A DNA stretch of 64,000 bases from Timema cristinae. Its lineage: Eukaryota > Arthropoda > Insecta > Phasmatodea > Timematidae. This document shows positions 33,688 to 45,929 of the stretch, one piece after another (positions within the stretch are counted from its first letter, which is position 1; every line of letters starts with the position of its first letter). The position numbers were made by a program, and so were the translations under genes. The stretch covers positions 47,154,812 through 47,218,811 of the forward strand of contig JBCFYV010002255.1 in assembly GCA_039000515.1 (NCBI GenBank), given 5' to 3'. The notes beneath the pieces were generated by a model that saw nothing but the letters and a program-made list of their open reading frames with translations, was not told the origin of the DNA and ran no database searches.

Positions 33688-35133
33688 ACCTTCTCAAAGT
33701 CTGTTGTGGTGATTATAAACTATTTCTAGATATATGTTCAGCCCTCACAGCTAACACCTTAGCTATGTATTATCCAAATGTGCAAAAGTTTAATAAAGGC
33801 TGTGTTTGTTATAAAAATAGTGCTGCCTAAAATGTAAATAAACCCAAGGATAAAACATCACAAATTTGAACCCTTTCAAAATTCACACACACAATTTTAT
33901 AACTTTCTTTTAACTATAAACTTCTTAAAATATATTTTTTTACTTTATACAATAGTCATATAGGGGTAACTTTTTGAAAAATGTGTACTGTCACATCTCC
34001 TCCACCTTTTATCATTGCATGATAAAGTTAAAACTAAACCAAAAATCTCTATAAAGTTTCTTCTTTCTTTAAGGATGAACACACTAACACAAAAAAAATC
34101 AATTTTGAAAGAAATACAAATTAATTCTTTATCTCAATAAATAGATATTGAAAGATGTTTTTACCAAAAAATCAAAATTTTATACAAATTCACAGTAATA
34201 CTTTGCTTTGTTCAAACTTTTCCCTATTGAATCATAACTATCGTTTGGTTTAATTAATAAATTAGCATATTAACTAGAGTTGCTTCTTAGGGTTAGTTAA
34301 CAAACTTAAGTAATATATGAATAACTCAATTTATTATAAGTATTTATTAAAAGTTAAAGATTACATTTATGGTGAACTGGTTCGCCTATTGCTCATGACA
34401 ACTGACACTTAAAAACTGGACAGAGCTGTCCTGTTCCAAACACGATAAAGAGATTCCAAAATAACATTCTCATACTTACTACCCCCACTTAACAACCATA
34501 CACCAATCAAAGCCTTAGGCCCCTGGTGTAATGAATGGTAGCAGTTTTAACTTGACAGATTATACAGGGCAAATGAAGGGTACACATGTCAGATTGTTTA
34601 ACGATTGGAAAATATATAAATCAGGATAATCATACTTGCTTAGTAGTTATTCGAATTTAAAAGCTTATATTTGCATTCAAACAAAGATATTTATAGATTG
34701 AATAAAGTATTTTATCTCTGGTTAATTTTGTTGGTATTGTTAATATTGTACTTTGTGAGTTTGTGTTGTCTCTTTACATAATGGGATAAAGTGACTTTTC
34801 TGTTATTCTTTTCTGATTTAATTTAATACACTATCTAAGTTAAAATGTCGAATATTATTTTATGGATTGAAACAATTTTGTAACTCAGATTCTATATATT
34901 TGATAAAGTAAGAACAGTTTTATGACAAAATCAATTTTTATTCTATAATTTCCACACAGAAATGCATTAAGCTTTTATAACACAACTTCAAAGATGTTAT
35001 CACCATATTGTGCTTATTTTAGTCAAAGGTACCCTTAATTTTCCAGCGTGTTACATCTGTTGTTCACTTGAAGATACACTCATGTAGAGATAAACATGAG
35101 TCAATATTGAATATTTGTTTGGTCCGTTTTTAG
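33688..35133. other. intron 6, distal part
   Basis: AT-rich; nothing recognised up to the acceptor gtttttag of exon 7. Confidence 0.5.
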
Positions 35134-35236
35134 GAGCACAGGCCAACTTTCAAACCACGTGACTGTTTTAGCGGGAGATAAACTAAAAGTATATTATGGA
35201 CCAACCCAAGAATCAAAAGTTGTCTATGAAGCCAAG
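35134..35236 (+). CDS. Arid4: Arid4 homologue, exon 7 (start of chromo-barrel domain)
   Basis: One base completes a glutamate codon. After STGQLSNHVTVLAGDKLKVY come YGPTQESKVVYEAK: the first strands of a chromo-barrel/Tudor-knot domain, as in ARID4 and MRG15-type proteins that bind methylated histone tails. The donor is aag|gtaagt, phase 0, and exon 8 continues the fold. Frame intact. Confidence 0.9.
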
Positions 35237-35610
35237 GTAAGTTGTTATTATGTGGTAACAACTTAGCTTTAAGGCCCTGCCTACCCTCTCTGGTGGTGTG
35301 TTGAGCTTTCAGGTCTCAAAATAGATGGCATTGCTAACGTTATACAAACTGGTGGATTCCAGCCATCAGGTTGGCAGAATTACTGGTTTGTTTAAACAAC
35401 TGGGAGACTGGCGACCGCGACCGGTAATCAGTAAAGGCAGCAAGCAAACTTTTTCCAAGAACTGATAGAGATAAGAAGTGTAGTGCCGGAGTAAAGTGTG
35501 TAGGCGACCAAGTCGGACCAAACGTGGGGAGATATAACGTCAAATTACAATACACTCTCGAGCAGAAAAATTAGCTTATCCATTCCAGTCAGCTAGACGT
35601 CCATTAACCT

Positions 35611-35895
35611 GTAGTACCACTTTTGAATTTTGAACCTTTTTGATGCCAAAGTTTTGTACTAGTTTTGTACCGTTTTGTACCACAAAGAAAAAGTTTTGTA
35701 CCCGTACCCGTTTTGAGTAATTAGCATATCAAAGTGACTACTCCAGGTAAATGCGGCTGTACCCCTTTTGATTTTGAATTTTTTTGATGCCAAAGTTTTG
35801 TACCACAAAGAGAGAGTTTTGTACCCGTACCCATTTTGAGTAATTAGCATATCAAAGTGGTGACTCCAGGTTAATGCTGTTGTACCACTTTTGAA
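35611..35895. repeat. tandem duplication, about 125-147 bp
   Basis: Two adjacent copies, about 35611-35757 and 35758-35880, then the start of a third. Shared words are ttttgatgccaaagttttgt, gttttgtacccgtaccc and gagtaattagcatatcaaag. The first copy has an extra ttttgtac expansion. Confidence 0.85.
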
Positions 35896-36264
35896 TTGTT
35901 TTCAAATAAATATCTGGTGAGGGTAGTGATAAATAATAATGTATACTTATTTATCACATAAAAAATTATTTAAGGTAAAATTAGAGATAACTTATTTTTG
36001 AAAATTTTGTCACTAACTATAATAACCTATACAAGAGAGTATGTAGCTTAAGATTTTTTCGTACCATTTATTTGAGTTTAAATAGTAAGCAGGTAAAATA
36101 AAAAATAACTAAAATTTAATGTGCTAAATTTGGCCTCTGTGCTTTGGTTATTTTTTAAACTTTAAAGGCTAAAGAGGCAATAAAATATTTTAAAAGCTGT
36201 TTCATTTCGAAGACTATAACAATTTTGAATATAAATATATCTGTTATTTTTATTACTGATATCA

Positions 36265-36495
36265 CCACGTTATACTACCTGTTCATGTTCATGATAATCT
36301 AATGGGTAGTAATGAGGAAAGAAGCATTTGAGAGGTTATCTACCAGCATTTTTATTTTGGAAGATGGGGAATCAATTTAGGAAAAACTACCCTCAATAGA
36401 CCCGACTAGGATTTGCACCCCAAGTGCTCCACTATCAGCAGGCCAAATTAACACTGTAGTGACACCTTAGACCACTCAGCCACTGAAGTGGGTAT
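36265..36495 (-). mobile_element. diverged tRNA-derived SINE C
   Basis: Minus-strand head with cagtggctgagtggtctaag, B-box-like ggtgcaaatcc and the cctaaattgattcccc body. It matches the layout of the copies at 24919 and 49962 but with many substitutions. Confidence 0.55.
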
Positions 36496-36684
36496 CTGTT
36501 ATTTAATACGGTGTTTACAGTTTTCAAACATCTATAGGATTTACACAATTTTCCAGAAATAAATGTTTTTGGGAATAATTTTTTATCCTATTGGTAGAGA
36601 GAGTTTAACTTTAGTAATATCTCCATGGTGTCAGCCTGCAAGCAGGCTATACCAATCGAGAGGCTGCCAACATTTTCAAGCTGA

Positions 36685-36915
36685 GGGTGCCATGTGGTTA
36701 GCACAACGAGCCCTCCAGACTTCTATCTCAGTTTTCTAGACAAGCACTACTTATTCATTCAATTATCTCCTCATTTGTCCCCACGAGGTTTATTTTGGTT
36801 CCGTTTCAGACCCACTGCTTCACAGACACAATTAGGGGCACTGGGGATCGAACCTGGGACTTCGGGACTTGAAGTCAGTAAATCTGACCACTATACAACA
36901 GAGGCGGTCGGGTAT
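36685..36915 (-). mobile_element. tRNA-derived SINE D
   Basis: On the minus strand it reads cctctgttgtatagtggtca (A box) and ccaggttcgatccccag (B box). A body with gaagcagtgggtctgaaac and a segment up to about 36685 follow. Body sequence differs from families A to C, so it is a separate family. The open frame 36694-36966 on the other strand is incidental. Confidence 0.75.
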
Positions 36916-39220
36916 CAAATACTTACTTACTTACTTTATGGCATAGGGAACACAAAAGTTCATTAATTTTAATGGTTTTAAATATATTTTACTTATCATC
37001 GGCTTCATGTCGTGGTCAATATTGCTAAAGTGCTATGACTGAGCACCGAGTGCGTAAATTAATCAGCTCTAGTAACTTGACTAGTTCGATTCCCTGTTAG
37101 GTTGAAATTACTTAGTACTAGCGTGATACGAACTCGGCCGAGGCACAAGAGATTTTGAACATACAATAAGTGCGATACAGAGTGTAACATTTACTTTCAG
37201 CTAAGAGCTTTTTTTTTAAAAAAAAAGTACTTGAAATATCAGAATAACCGCTGCATTGTTATATAGAAATATTTATTTGTATCTTAATTTTGATATTATT
37301 TCTACAGTAAATAAAATAGTATCGCTACTCATCCATTGTAGTTAAATTAGTAGATACAGATAACCTAAGTGCCAGTAATATGCATACCATTAAAAAAAAC
37401 TTACCCTTTACTACAAGCATTTAAATAATCAATTATATCTTTGATTTTCTTTGTGCGCCTTTTCTTCATAAACTTGTTATTCACAAGGATATAAAATAAT
37501 ATTATGTAAATACTTCTCCACCTCAAAATTTATACAATCCATTGGATTTTGTTCGAAAGCAAAAAGGTCACATATTGTTAATTATATAAAAAGTATTCAC
37601 CGTGGGTACTTATTGTTCGAGACTCGATACATTTCTTCCGAAACGAGCGCACAAACTGTGAGAATGCAACAGGTTCAAATTAAAAGTAATCACATTTAAC
37701 AAGCTAATAAAATAAAATAAAATAAACATTTTCACACCTTGATTACCAAAAATTTCGTTCATTAACTTTTTGAAAAATAACTTATTCCAAAGTCCAATGA
37801 GAGTCAAATCCTAGACCGTAAAATAAAAACTAGCATATAAAATTATACTGAGAACGTCTCCAAATTACATTCAGACCAAATTTTATTTAAAATAACTATG
37901 TTTGATATGAGCAGGAATGTTTATTTTTATTTATTACAATAGTGGATTAAAAATTCAATGTACAGTAGTTTTCATATACTTTGGATATTAACACTTATTA
38001 TTACAACATGTAGTGCTCAAGAATGAGAAAACTCAAGAAAGAATGTAAGATAAGAGTGAAGAATTTTACATGTTTTACTGCCCCAGTTAAATAAGGGCTA
38101 ATGTCATAAAACTTTGTGTATGGAGAAGCATGTGGTTTTTTCTTTGAAAATAATGTATCACTAGAGTAATACTCTCATTGAAGTAAGTAGGGACCAACTA
38201 TATTTATTCACACAGCAGGAAGACTTTGTGAGTATTTTAGTTACTGAATATATTAAGATGTTTAATTGTTTATATTTAATTACGCAAATTTTCATAATTG
38301 GACATTGGCCCTTCTTATCCTAACGTACATGGTATTAATGTTTCTTTAACTCAAGAAGGTCACAGAGATTAGTTTAAACCCTCCACTGCCGCCTGCATTC
38401 CGATACAGCAGGTTAGCCAACGCTTGCAAAATGATACTAGCTTGTAAATGGGTAATGATCATACTAACGGCACCTATTATCAGCTATGACAACTAGTTGC
38501 AGAAGGAAAAGTTGTATTTAAAACCATGTATTTTGACAAGAGTGTCGACTTGGGAGTCGTTAGAGCTCAATATCGTCGTGATTATTGAAGCTAAACCCAA
38601 ATTAAAAAATATGTATAAAAAGATAAAGAAATTATTCATTAAATAATATGTTATAAACAAACACTCTAGCTTAATTGTACAAAGAAAATAAATAAATCCA
38701 TTAATAATTTTTGTTTTCCCATTTAAAATGCATTGAAATGGAAACATTTTAATGAAAATATTTCAATAACTATTTTTTAGCATGGTTTGAAAATTCCATA
38801 AGAATTATGAAAGATGCCCAGATATGTTACTAAAATAAATAAAAAACAACAATTTTGAATTATTAATTTTTTTTTAAACAATTTTTTGTTTAGAACCATG
38901 AATTTATGGGTCGGCTCAGCCTTAATGGACTTTTTGGGCATGATTTAATTTATTTTCTGTGCATCTTTAATTTCAAGACAAGTTGGTATTTATTTTCCAA
39001 TCCATTAATGTGAGTAATATTTAATTTATATATTTTTTAATATAGAGATGGATTGAATCCATATCCTAATTTTATCTACAAGTACTAAATCTGAATCTGG
39101 GATAGTATGATGGATCTACAAGGCTAACTTCTTCACATTGTTAATGACCGAACTGAGCTTTGGAGGGCGGGGTAGCCGGAACATCAAATAATTTTATTTA
39201 TATACGAGAGTCCAACAAAC
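36916..39220. other. intron 7, proximal part
   Basis: AT-rich. A tRNA-like fragment with a B-box word (agttcgattccctg) lies near 37083. No other gene or element is recognised. Confidence 0.5.
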
Positions 39221-39435
39221 CAACCCCTTAACTCAGTCGGTAGTGTCGCTCTTTACTGAAGTAAGGGTCCTGAGTTCGTGAGATATGAGTTTACCCTTTC
39301 ACAGTGATGAATTAATGGCCGTGGACTGGATGTTGTGCCTGTCCTAGTTAGATTATAAGGCATATGACGCCAAGACAGACCTAACAAAGAGGTGGTGGAA
39401 AATATATGAACCCAGGCCACAGGCTGGAAACAGAA
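39221..39435 (+). mobile_element. tRNA-derived SINE B
   Basis: Head ccttaactcagtcggtagtg (A box) with a degenerate B box gagttcgtgag. The body has cctttcacagtgatgaatta and atgttgtgcctgtcctagtt, and the tail ends near gaacccaggccacaggctgg. Further copies are at 41925-42130 (minus), 59818-60070 (plus), a tail at 7310-7425 and a head at 48795-48905. Confidence 0.8.
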
Positions 39436-39807
39436 AGGGATGTAAAAAAAATCAAATTTAAAGTTCACGTTAACATTAGGGATTTATATAAAAAAATATT
39501 TGTCTTTCATAATTTACTACTGGGTGATAACACTATTCAATTTTGATGATTTAAATGAGAACTAACCAATTGAAACTGTTCATTTCTTTTCTCAGTACTT
39601 CAGGTCATCATCCTTTGTTGTTGTTGTCTTAGATTGCAGAAAAAAGTACTAATTTTACTACAGGCTGTCCCAAATGAACAGTATTTCAAAGTCTGTGTTC
39701 GACTTGTTCCTCACTAGCCAATATTAGAGGTGTGCGAGCTTGGGTTTGTATAAGAGGCAGAGAACGAGCACAGGGAGGAAAGGAGAAATACAAGACGTAA
39801 TATAAAG

Positions 39808-41771
39808 TAGGGCTCTGCGAGTACTCGGATTTTGAGCTTCGAGCCGAGCTTGTCCTTTAAGCTAAAGATTGAGATTGAAAGTTTTGTAGGTTTGTCATTT
39901 TCGAGCTTTCACTTGATATACTTAATAATCCATTTCAAATCTCAATAGTAAGCATAGGCTATTTAATTAAGATAATATTGACATTAATAACGTAATAAAT
40001 CTTATAAACCCCTTTCGACTGATAAATGTATTCAACATTGTCATCCATTTTGAATTATACTTGATTGAAGTAGTTTACTTGTTTGCCATGACAAAGCAAT
40101 GAAAATAAAAATAACTAAGATGATTATTAAATAATTCTTTTTACTATTTTTACCTGGTCCCTTTCTATAATAATAATTTAGGCTATGTTAAATTAAAAAT
40201 GTAATATCAAGAATATATATTTTTATATTAAATGTTTTCAAACTTGAGATATTTAAAACTTGTATTAATTAATAATATGTCTGGCTATAAAACTAGCACT
40301 AATTTAGTTACTATTAAGTTATAGAATTATGTTGGTTAACCTGACTAAAATCAATGTTGATCTTATTTATTGCAATACATATTTCAACAAACTTACCACA
40401 TTTATATTATAAAAAATATTTACTATTCCATATTGTTTGCTAGAAATATTATTTTAGCCACATTATTTTTAATTTCAAAGTATGCGCATCAACTTTAATA
40501 AGCATTAAAAACTGAATTGAAGTAAATTTATCAATGTCTAACAAGAGCCCATGCGCATGTGCAACTGCCCATAGAGAAATGGAAATTGAACGGAAGACGT
40601 GATCATGCATGATTACACTAAGGAAATATGAAACAATTCCAATTTTTAGTTGTTTATGATTCTTATGTTTTCTTTTAGGATAAATTAAGTTAATGAAACA
40701 TATTTTGGGGCAATATTAGCTTATTAAAACCTCATTTATTTTAACTGTTTATCAAAACAGTGTAGAAACACACTACATTAATGTAAAGTGATAGTTAAAG
40801 AAGCCAACCTGAAAGGATAGTTAGTTAGGCCTAGATATAAAAAACACACTTCTCTATTTCTTCTTACACTTTTACACTTCCACTTCCTTAAACTTCCACA
40901 GTTGCACATTGTTTTTAATTTTCAGAAATATTTATTTTTAATTTGACGATACTGTTGTATATTATAAAATGTTAAATATATAAATTATATACATGCCTAG
41001 AGTGGTTTAGTCACATGACTAGAGCAGTTGTGAAATATTGTGACCGATATATAAATGAGTGCAGAGAATATATGGCTTTTTGTTTATAATCAACTATGGA
41101 TTGTATATCTTTATAGTCAAATAAAGAAATAACTAAATACAAACATAACAGATACATTAATGAAAAATTAATATTTCTGAAAATTAAAATGAATGTGTAA
41201 CTGTGGAAGTTTTGAAGAAGTGTCGAGTGTAAAAGTGTTTGAAGACATGAAGAGAGAAGTGTGTTTGCTTATATCTAGGCCTAACCTAACTATCCTTTCA
41301 GGTTGGCTTCCTTCACTATCACTTACTTTACATCACTGTACAGTGTTTCTACACTGTCTTGTTATACATTTCCAAGCCATCTTGCAATTATTCATTTTAT
41401 TAACTTTGTTTTATAATTGTTAGTGTAATTTTAATGTCCTTAAAAGACATGAATGTTGAAACCATTTTAATGATTATTCTATTAGGCCCTATATTTTTTA
41501 GTGTTGTTTATTATTTTAAAATTGTGTTTCTTTAAGTTTTATTTATAATATAAAAATGAGTGTCATTCATATTTTAAGAACATGTGTTGTATTTTTTTTA
41601 AATCTGAATTTTAAAGATGTGATACCTATGTTCATTTAAAATAAACAAATAAATACTCTTAAAATTTTAAAATTATGAATATATTCAAATCTCAACTCAA
41701 ACCTGGGAGCTTTTAGAAATACTCTACCCGAGTTTGACTCGAATGAAACAACCCAAGTACGCAGCCCCCTA
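39808..41771 (+). mobile_element. complete hAT-like non-autonomous element (1964 bp)
   Basis: Identical 8-bp flanks atataaag occur at 39800-39807 and 41772-41779. The termini are tagggctctgcgagtactcg at the left, and an inverted, diverged version ending gcagccccctaa-type at the right. Subterminal sequence is rich in gagct/agctc and cgag words. It includes the foldback module 40755-41370. No transposase is visible. It is the uninterrupted reference for the nested copy at 1-3047. Confidence 0.88.
40755..41370. repeat. foldback module inside hAT-like element
   Basis: The left arm (40755-40945) and right arm (41165-41370) are reverse complements around a spacer of about 210 bp that the 355-780 copy lacks. 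The spacer contains ata-rich sequence and tagagtggtttagtcacatg. Confidence 0.8.
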
Positions 41772-41924
41772 ATATAAAGGAATAGAGAAAGGCATGGTTG
41801 AAAGAAGTGAATGAGAGCAATGGTTTGAAATATACCAGGTAGCTAGTGGTTACATCCATTTCTATTTTCAGCCCAAGGTCTGGATCAGTTTTTATTTTAT
41901 TTAAGCCATATATTTTCCACTGCC

Positions 41925-42130
41925 GGCTGGCTATGCCTGTCCTAGCTTCATATACCTTATAATCTAACTTAAGACTATAACAGGCACAACATCCAGCCCC
42001 CGTCTGTTAATTCTTCACTGTGAAAGGGTAAACCTCATTTTGCCAATGATACATTTATCGACTATGCCGGGAATTAAACTCTGGACCCTTGTCTAAGTAG
42101 ACAGACACGCTACCAACTGAGTTAAGTTGT
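41925..42130 (-). mobile_element. tRNA-derived SINE B
   Basis: On the minus strand the head aactcagttggtagcgtgtc (A box) and gtttaattcccggcat (B box) precede the ccctttcacagtgaagaatt body and the caggcataaggtatatgaag-like tail. It is a full-length member of the family at 39221 and 59818. Confidence 0.8.
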
Positions 42131-42599
42131 CAAATTGGTAAAAATTAAACTGGCTCTTTTGATAAATCTAATGGGGGGAAGAGGGCCGAGATGTGTATTA
42201 CTCTTAAATTAACTGAGGAGCAGAGAAAGTATCATGAATAAATACTAATTGAAGTTGAATGGTTCATGCCCCCAATAAAGAACGTGATATATAATAGATT
42301 GGTCTTTTACAGTAGGAAACTGGAGGAAAATGAACCATTTGATCACTTTATAACTTCAAGAACGATAACTTCATACGCAATTAAGATCAAGGCGAGAATA
42401 GTCCAAAAAATAGCTCTTAATGAGGCTCAGGGGAGCAAATGAATAGGCTAAATATCATGGTAATAGACATGGATACAGAAGATGTCCTGCGTGTGGCCAA
42501 CGATGTAACAAGTATTATAAATATGGGCATTATGAAGAAATGTGTGAAAGAAGTGTAAGAAACCCCGGAAAGTGATGAGTTTTTTATATCCATTAGTAA

Positions 42600-44560
42600 A
42601 AGTAAACTAACTAAAGGATTTCGATGAGTGATTTGAAAGGTGAGTTGTTAACTTTAAGACTGTAGTTTTTTGTTTTTTTTCCCCCACACCAGGCCAGAAG
42701 TAACTATTGCAGTATTGGATCAAGTTGAAATAAGTAACTCTGTGATTAATAAGTCAAAGATTATTTTGGAAACTTTTGATGGGTTTAAGATAAAGCCAGT
42801 TGTTACTGTAAATTTAAGCAGTACATTTAAAAACCATGACCATAATTTGGGATTGGTTGTTGTTAAAGAGGCTGGAATGCCTATGTTAGGCTTGGAATCA
42901 TGCTTTATGCTAGAAATAATACCAAAGGTGAAAGCTATTAGTGTAAAAGAAAGCAAAGAAGATTTGTTAAAATAAATATTGATGTTTTACAGCTTTAGGT
43001 AGTTTAAAAAATGCTAAAGGTAAAAAAAATCCTTTTGCTAAGCTACCAAGAAAGGTACTTCTAGCTATTAAGCCAAATTTAAATGCAAAACTTGATGAGT
43101 TAATTGAAAAAAGTGTAGTTTCTAAATATCAGGGTCCAACTGAATGGCTTAGCAACATGGTGATAGTTAAGAAAAATAACATCTCTTAGAATATGCCTTC
43201 CTTAATACAAAAAGTAAAATAAATGTTTAGAGAGATGATATTGAGAAATACCTACCCTATAAAACATAAGTGCAAATTTAAATAATAAGTGTTATTTTAC
43301 AGTACTTAATTTAAAGGAGGCTTTTTATCAGTTAGGGCTGGATGAAGAATAAAGTAAAATGTGTGTGATTGTATGTCCTTTTGGGGTATATAAGTTTGAT
43401 AGATTATTGTTTGGCTGATATGTTCAAAGGAGCTTTTTCAAAAAATTAACAGTGATAATGTTGATGATATCCTAGGCCCTAGGGTTGTCTTATACTTTAA
43501 CGATTTGCCGGAGCCCCATAGGACATACATGACGATATATTAAAATAAGTTGTCGAGCATGCCTGCACCTTAAATATTAAGTTATATTCCTAAGAAAATT
43601 CAATTCAGAGTGCAGCAAGTTAAGTATCTTGGTCATATATTTGATAAATCTGGCGTGAGTCTCAGGCTATTGTGAAGTTGGAAGAACCTAAAAATAAAAA
43701 ATAAATACAAATAATGTTGGGCATGATAAAGTATCTAAGGAATTACATAGGCCTACCAAATTTGTCAGATATTTCAGCACCCTTAAAGGAATTGTTACAG
43801 GAAGATAATGATTATCTCTGGACAAGTAAACTGTCTGATTCATTAAAAAAATGTGATCAATAAGCTAATAATTGCACCACCGATCTTTCAAATTTCTATG
43901 AAACACTATCAATAGTGATACAAACTCATGCGAGTCAAAACGAACTAGGCTGTGTCATATTACAGACTGTGAGGCTAGGTTCATCCAAATTGAAGAATAA
44001 TTTTCGTGAAAAAAGTCACAATTTCATTAGAGGTAAACCATTTACTCTTCATTCCGATCACTAATGAATAAGGACGTGGTTGAAGTGTATTCTCCACACT
44101 TGCAAAGAATTGAAGTAAAGTTGTTTAAATGTGTGTTACAGGCCTAGTAAGGACATGTTGATTGTTGATCTACTTTCAAGATTTCTTACTGGATTTATGA
44201 CTGAAACAAAACAAGAACAACTTAAAGTGGAAAGTGCAAAATATCAAGAATTAGTGAAATTAAGAGAATTTGGTTAACAAGGCTGACTAAAGAAATATGA
44301 CAAAAGTCTCTGATAGGATTAAAAAATATTTTAAAAGCAAGAATGACATTTATATTCACAGTGATATATTATTTCTTAAGGGCCGAGTAACGGTACCCAC
44401 AGCTCTTGTACAAAAGATGCTAATTCAACTGAATGAAATTATCTTGGAGTAACTTAAATGCAACAAAGGGCAAAACAAATATTGTACTGGCTACAAATTA
44501 ATTGGTCAAAAATGTGTAAGGTGTGAAAAATTTCATCAATTTTTAATATGCAGCTTTGAG
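42600..44560 (+). pseudogene. decayed Ty3/Gypsy pol (protease to RNase H region)
   Basis: A retrotransposon polyprotein remnant with many stops. 42670-42975 is an open segment resembling the protease-RT linker of insect Gypsy elements (PMLGLESC). It is followed by reverse-transcriptase words across frames near 43040-43660: LDELIEKSVVSKYQGPTEWL, then VLNLKEAFYQLGLDE and PFGVYKFDRLLFG, with KYLGHIFDKSGV near 43625. An RNase H-like stretch follows near 43910. The YVDD active-site region is eroded. No LTRs were identified. It cannot be functional and lies in intron 7 just before exon 8. Confidence 0.75.
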
Positions 44561-44864
44561 CTAAACTTAATCAAGGCATTTAGAAATACATAAGGGAATA
44601 TCACATCTTGCACTATCGAAAAATTAAAACAGGTTATCTAAATGAAAGGTAGTACATTCGTTGTCAAACTATACTCTTGGTACCATGGTCCAAATAATGG
44701 CACCAGCAATGTTAACTTAAAACAATGAAAGTACATTTTTTGTGTAATATTTGACAGTGAAACGGTTTAGGTTGATTTGATTATACTCTGGTCTGGGATT
44801 AATCTCAGAAAGTTTGTCAGATGGAAGTATGGCTCTCCTACTTTTAGATATTCATGTGTTGTAG

Positions 44865-45022
44865 GTGGTGGAGATTGACATGAAGCAGAAAATGTTCCTG
44901 GTTCATTACACGGTTGGAATACTCGCTACGATGAGTGGATAAAACGAGGCAGGATTGCTGAGAACCTAAGCTGGACTCCTTCCCGGGACAGGCGGGCGAG
45001 GCAGAGTGGCTCTCAGAATAAG
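44865..45022 (+). CDS. Arid4: Arid4 homologue, exon 8 (chromo barrel, one base missing)
   Basis: Begins VVEIDMKQKMFLVHYT after ttgtag; then, in the next frame, WNTRYDEWIKRGRIAENLSW and a basic tail ending SGSQNK. H-Y-x-GWN-x-RYDEWI is the hallmark second half of a chromo barrel, with the aromatic cage residues. One base is missing near 44912-44914: cattacacg is followed by gttgg where a full glycine codon before the tryptophan is expected. The 158-bp exon becomes 159 with it, and both ends are then phase 0. The donor is aag|gtaact. The loss sits in a short G run, so a consensus error is likely. Confidence 0.9.
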
Positions 45023-45929
45023 GTAACTAGTCACGTTCATTTCAATTGTTGTACTGTAACCTTCTTTTGATTGATTTTAATGTTTAATGTGTGTTTCATA
45101 CATTTTTTAAAAGTGAAATGGGTAACCTGAACGGGTAGTTAGATGCACTGCTAAATAAATAAAAAACTGTGGCATATGTTTGTAATCTAATTTTGCTTGT
45201 ATGCTGACATTTAAAAAAAAATTTTCAAACCTTGAATGTTTTTAAGACACACAAGTCAACAATATTAATACAATTGAATATCACACAATCAAAAAAAACA
45301 CTAACAACTGAAACATGAAATAAGCTGATTTAAACTTAAGAATCTTAGCATTAATGATACAAATAAACCCACATAAGAAAGAGAGGGTATGGCTAAAAGA
45401 GAGTGAGGAATCAAATGAATGACTAAACAAGTGAGGAGTTAACTCGCTAAGTCCACAGCTGGTGTATTTAAGATGTTTGTATGGCATTAGTATAATCAAG
45501 TGCTTCTCTTTATAAAATTCATTTATTATGCTATGGACCTGCTATCAATGTTTCACTCCTGGGATCGAGGCTGTAATGAGACAATACCAGATCTTAGTTT
45601 GGGAACACTTTCTTTGACAAACTAAATTTTCTTGGATCAACCAATGAATGAGCCGAGAACTGTGCCAAATTTTAAAACACTCCTTATGTTAGATTTAGTG
45701 CAGTATTGTTTCAAAGTCAAAGGATTTTAACGTTAATATAAATAAAAATGAACAGCAATTTTTGCTGGAAAAAAAAAAAAACAGTAGTTTATGAGTAAAA
45801 GAAATAGAAACATTATGATCTGTCTTTTACACTTCTATTATCTAGGTCTATTTACACTTCATACGTATTCATGTTTTTTTTTAGGCTATTTTTGGGGGAC
45901 ATTTTACCTTGATATGATTGTAAATATTA
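45023..45929. other. intron 8, proximal part
   Basis: AT-rich. It contains a SINE C tail-like stretch near 45118-45165 (aacctgaacgggtagttaga). No gene recognised. Confidence 0.5.
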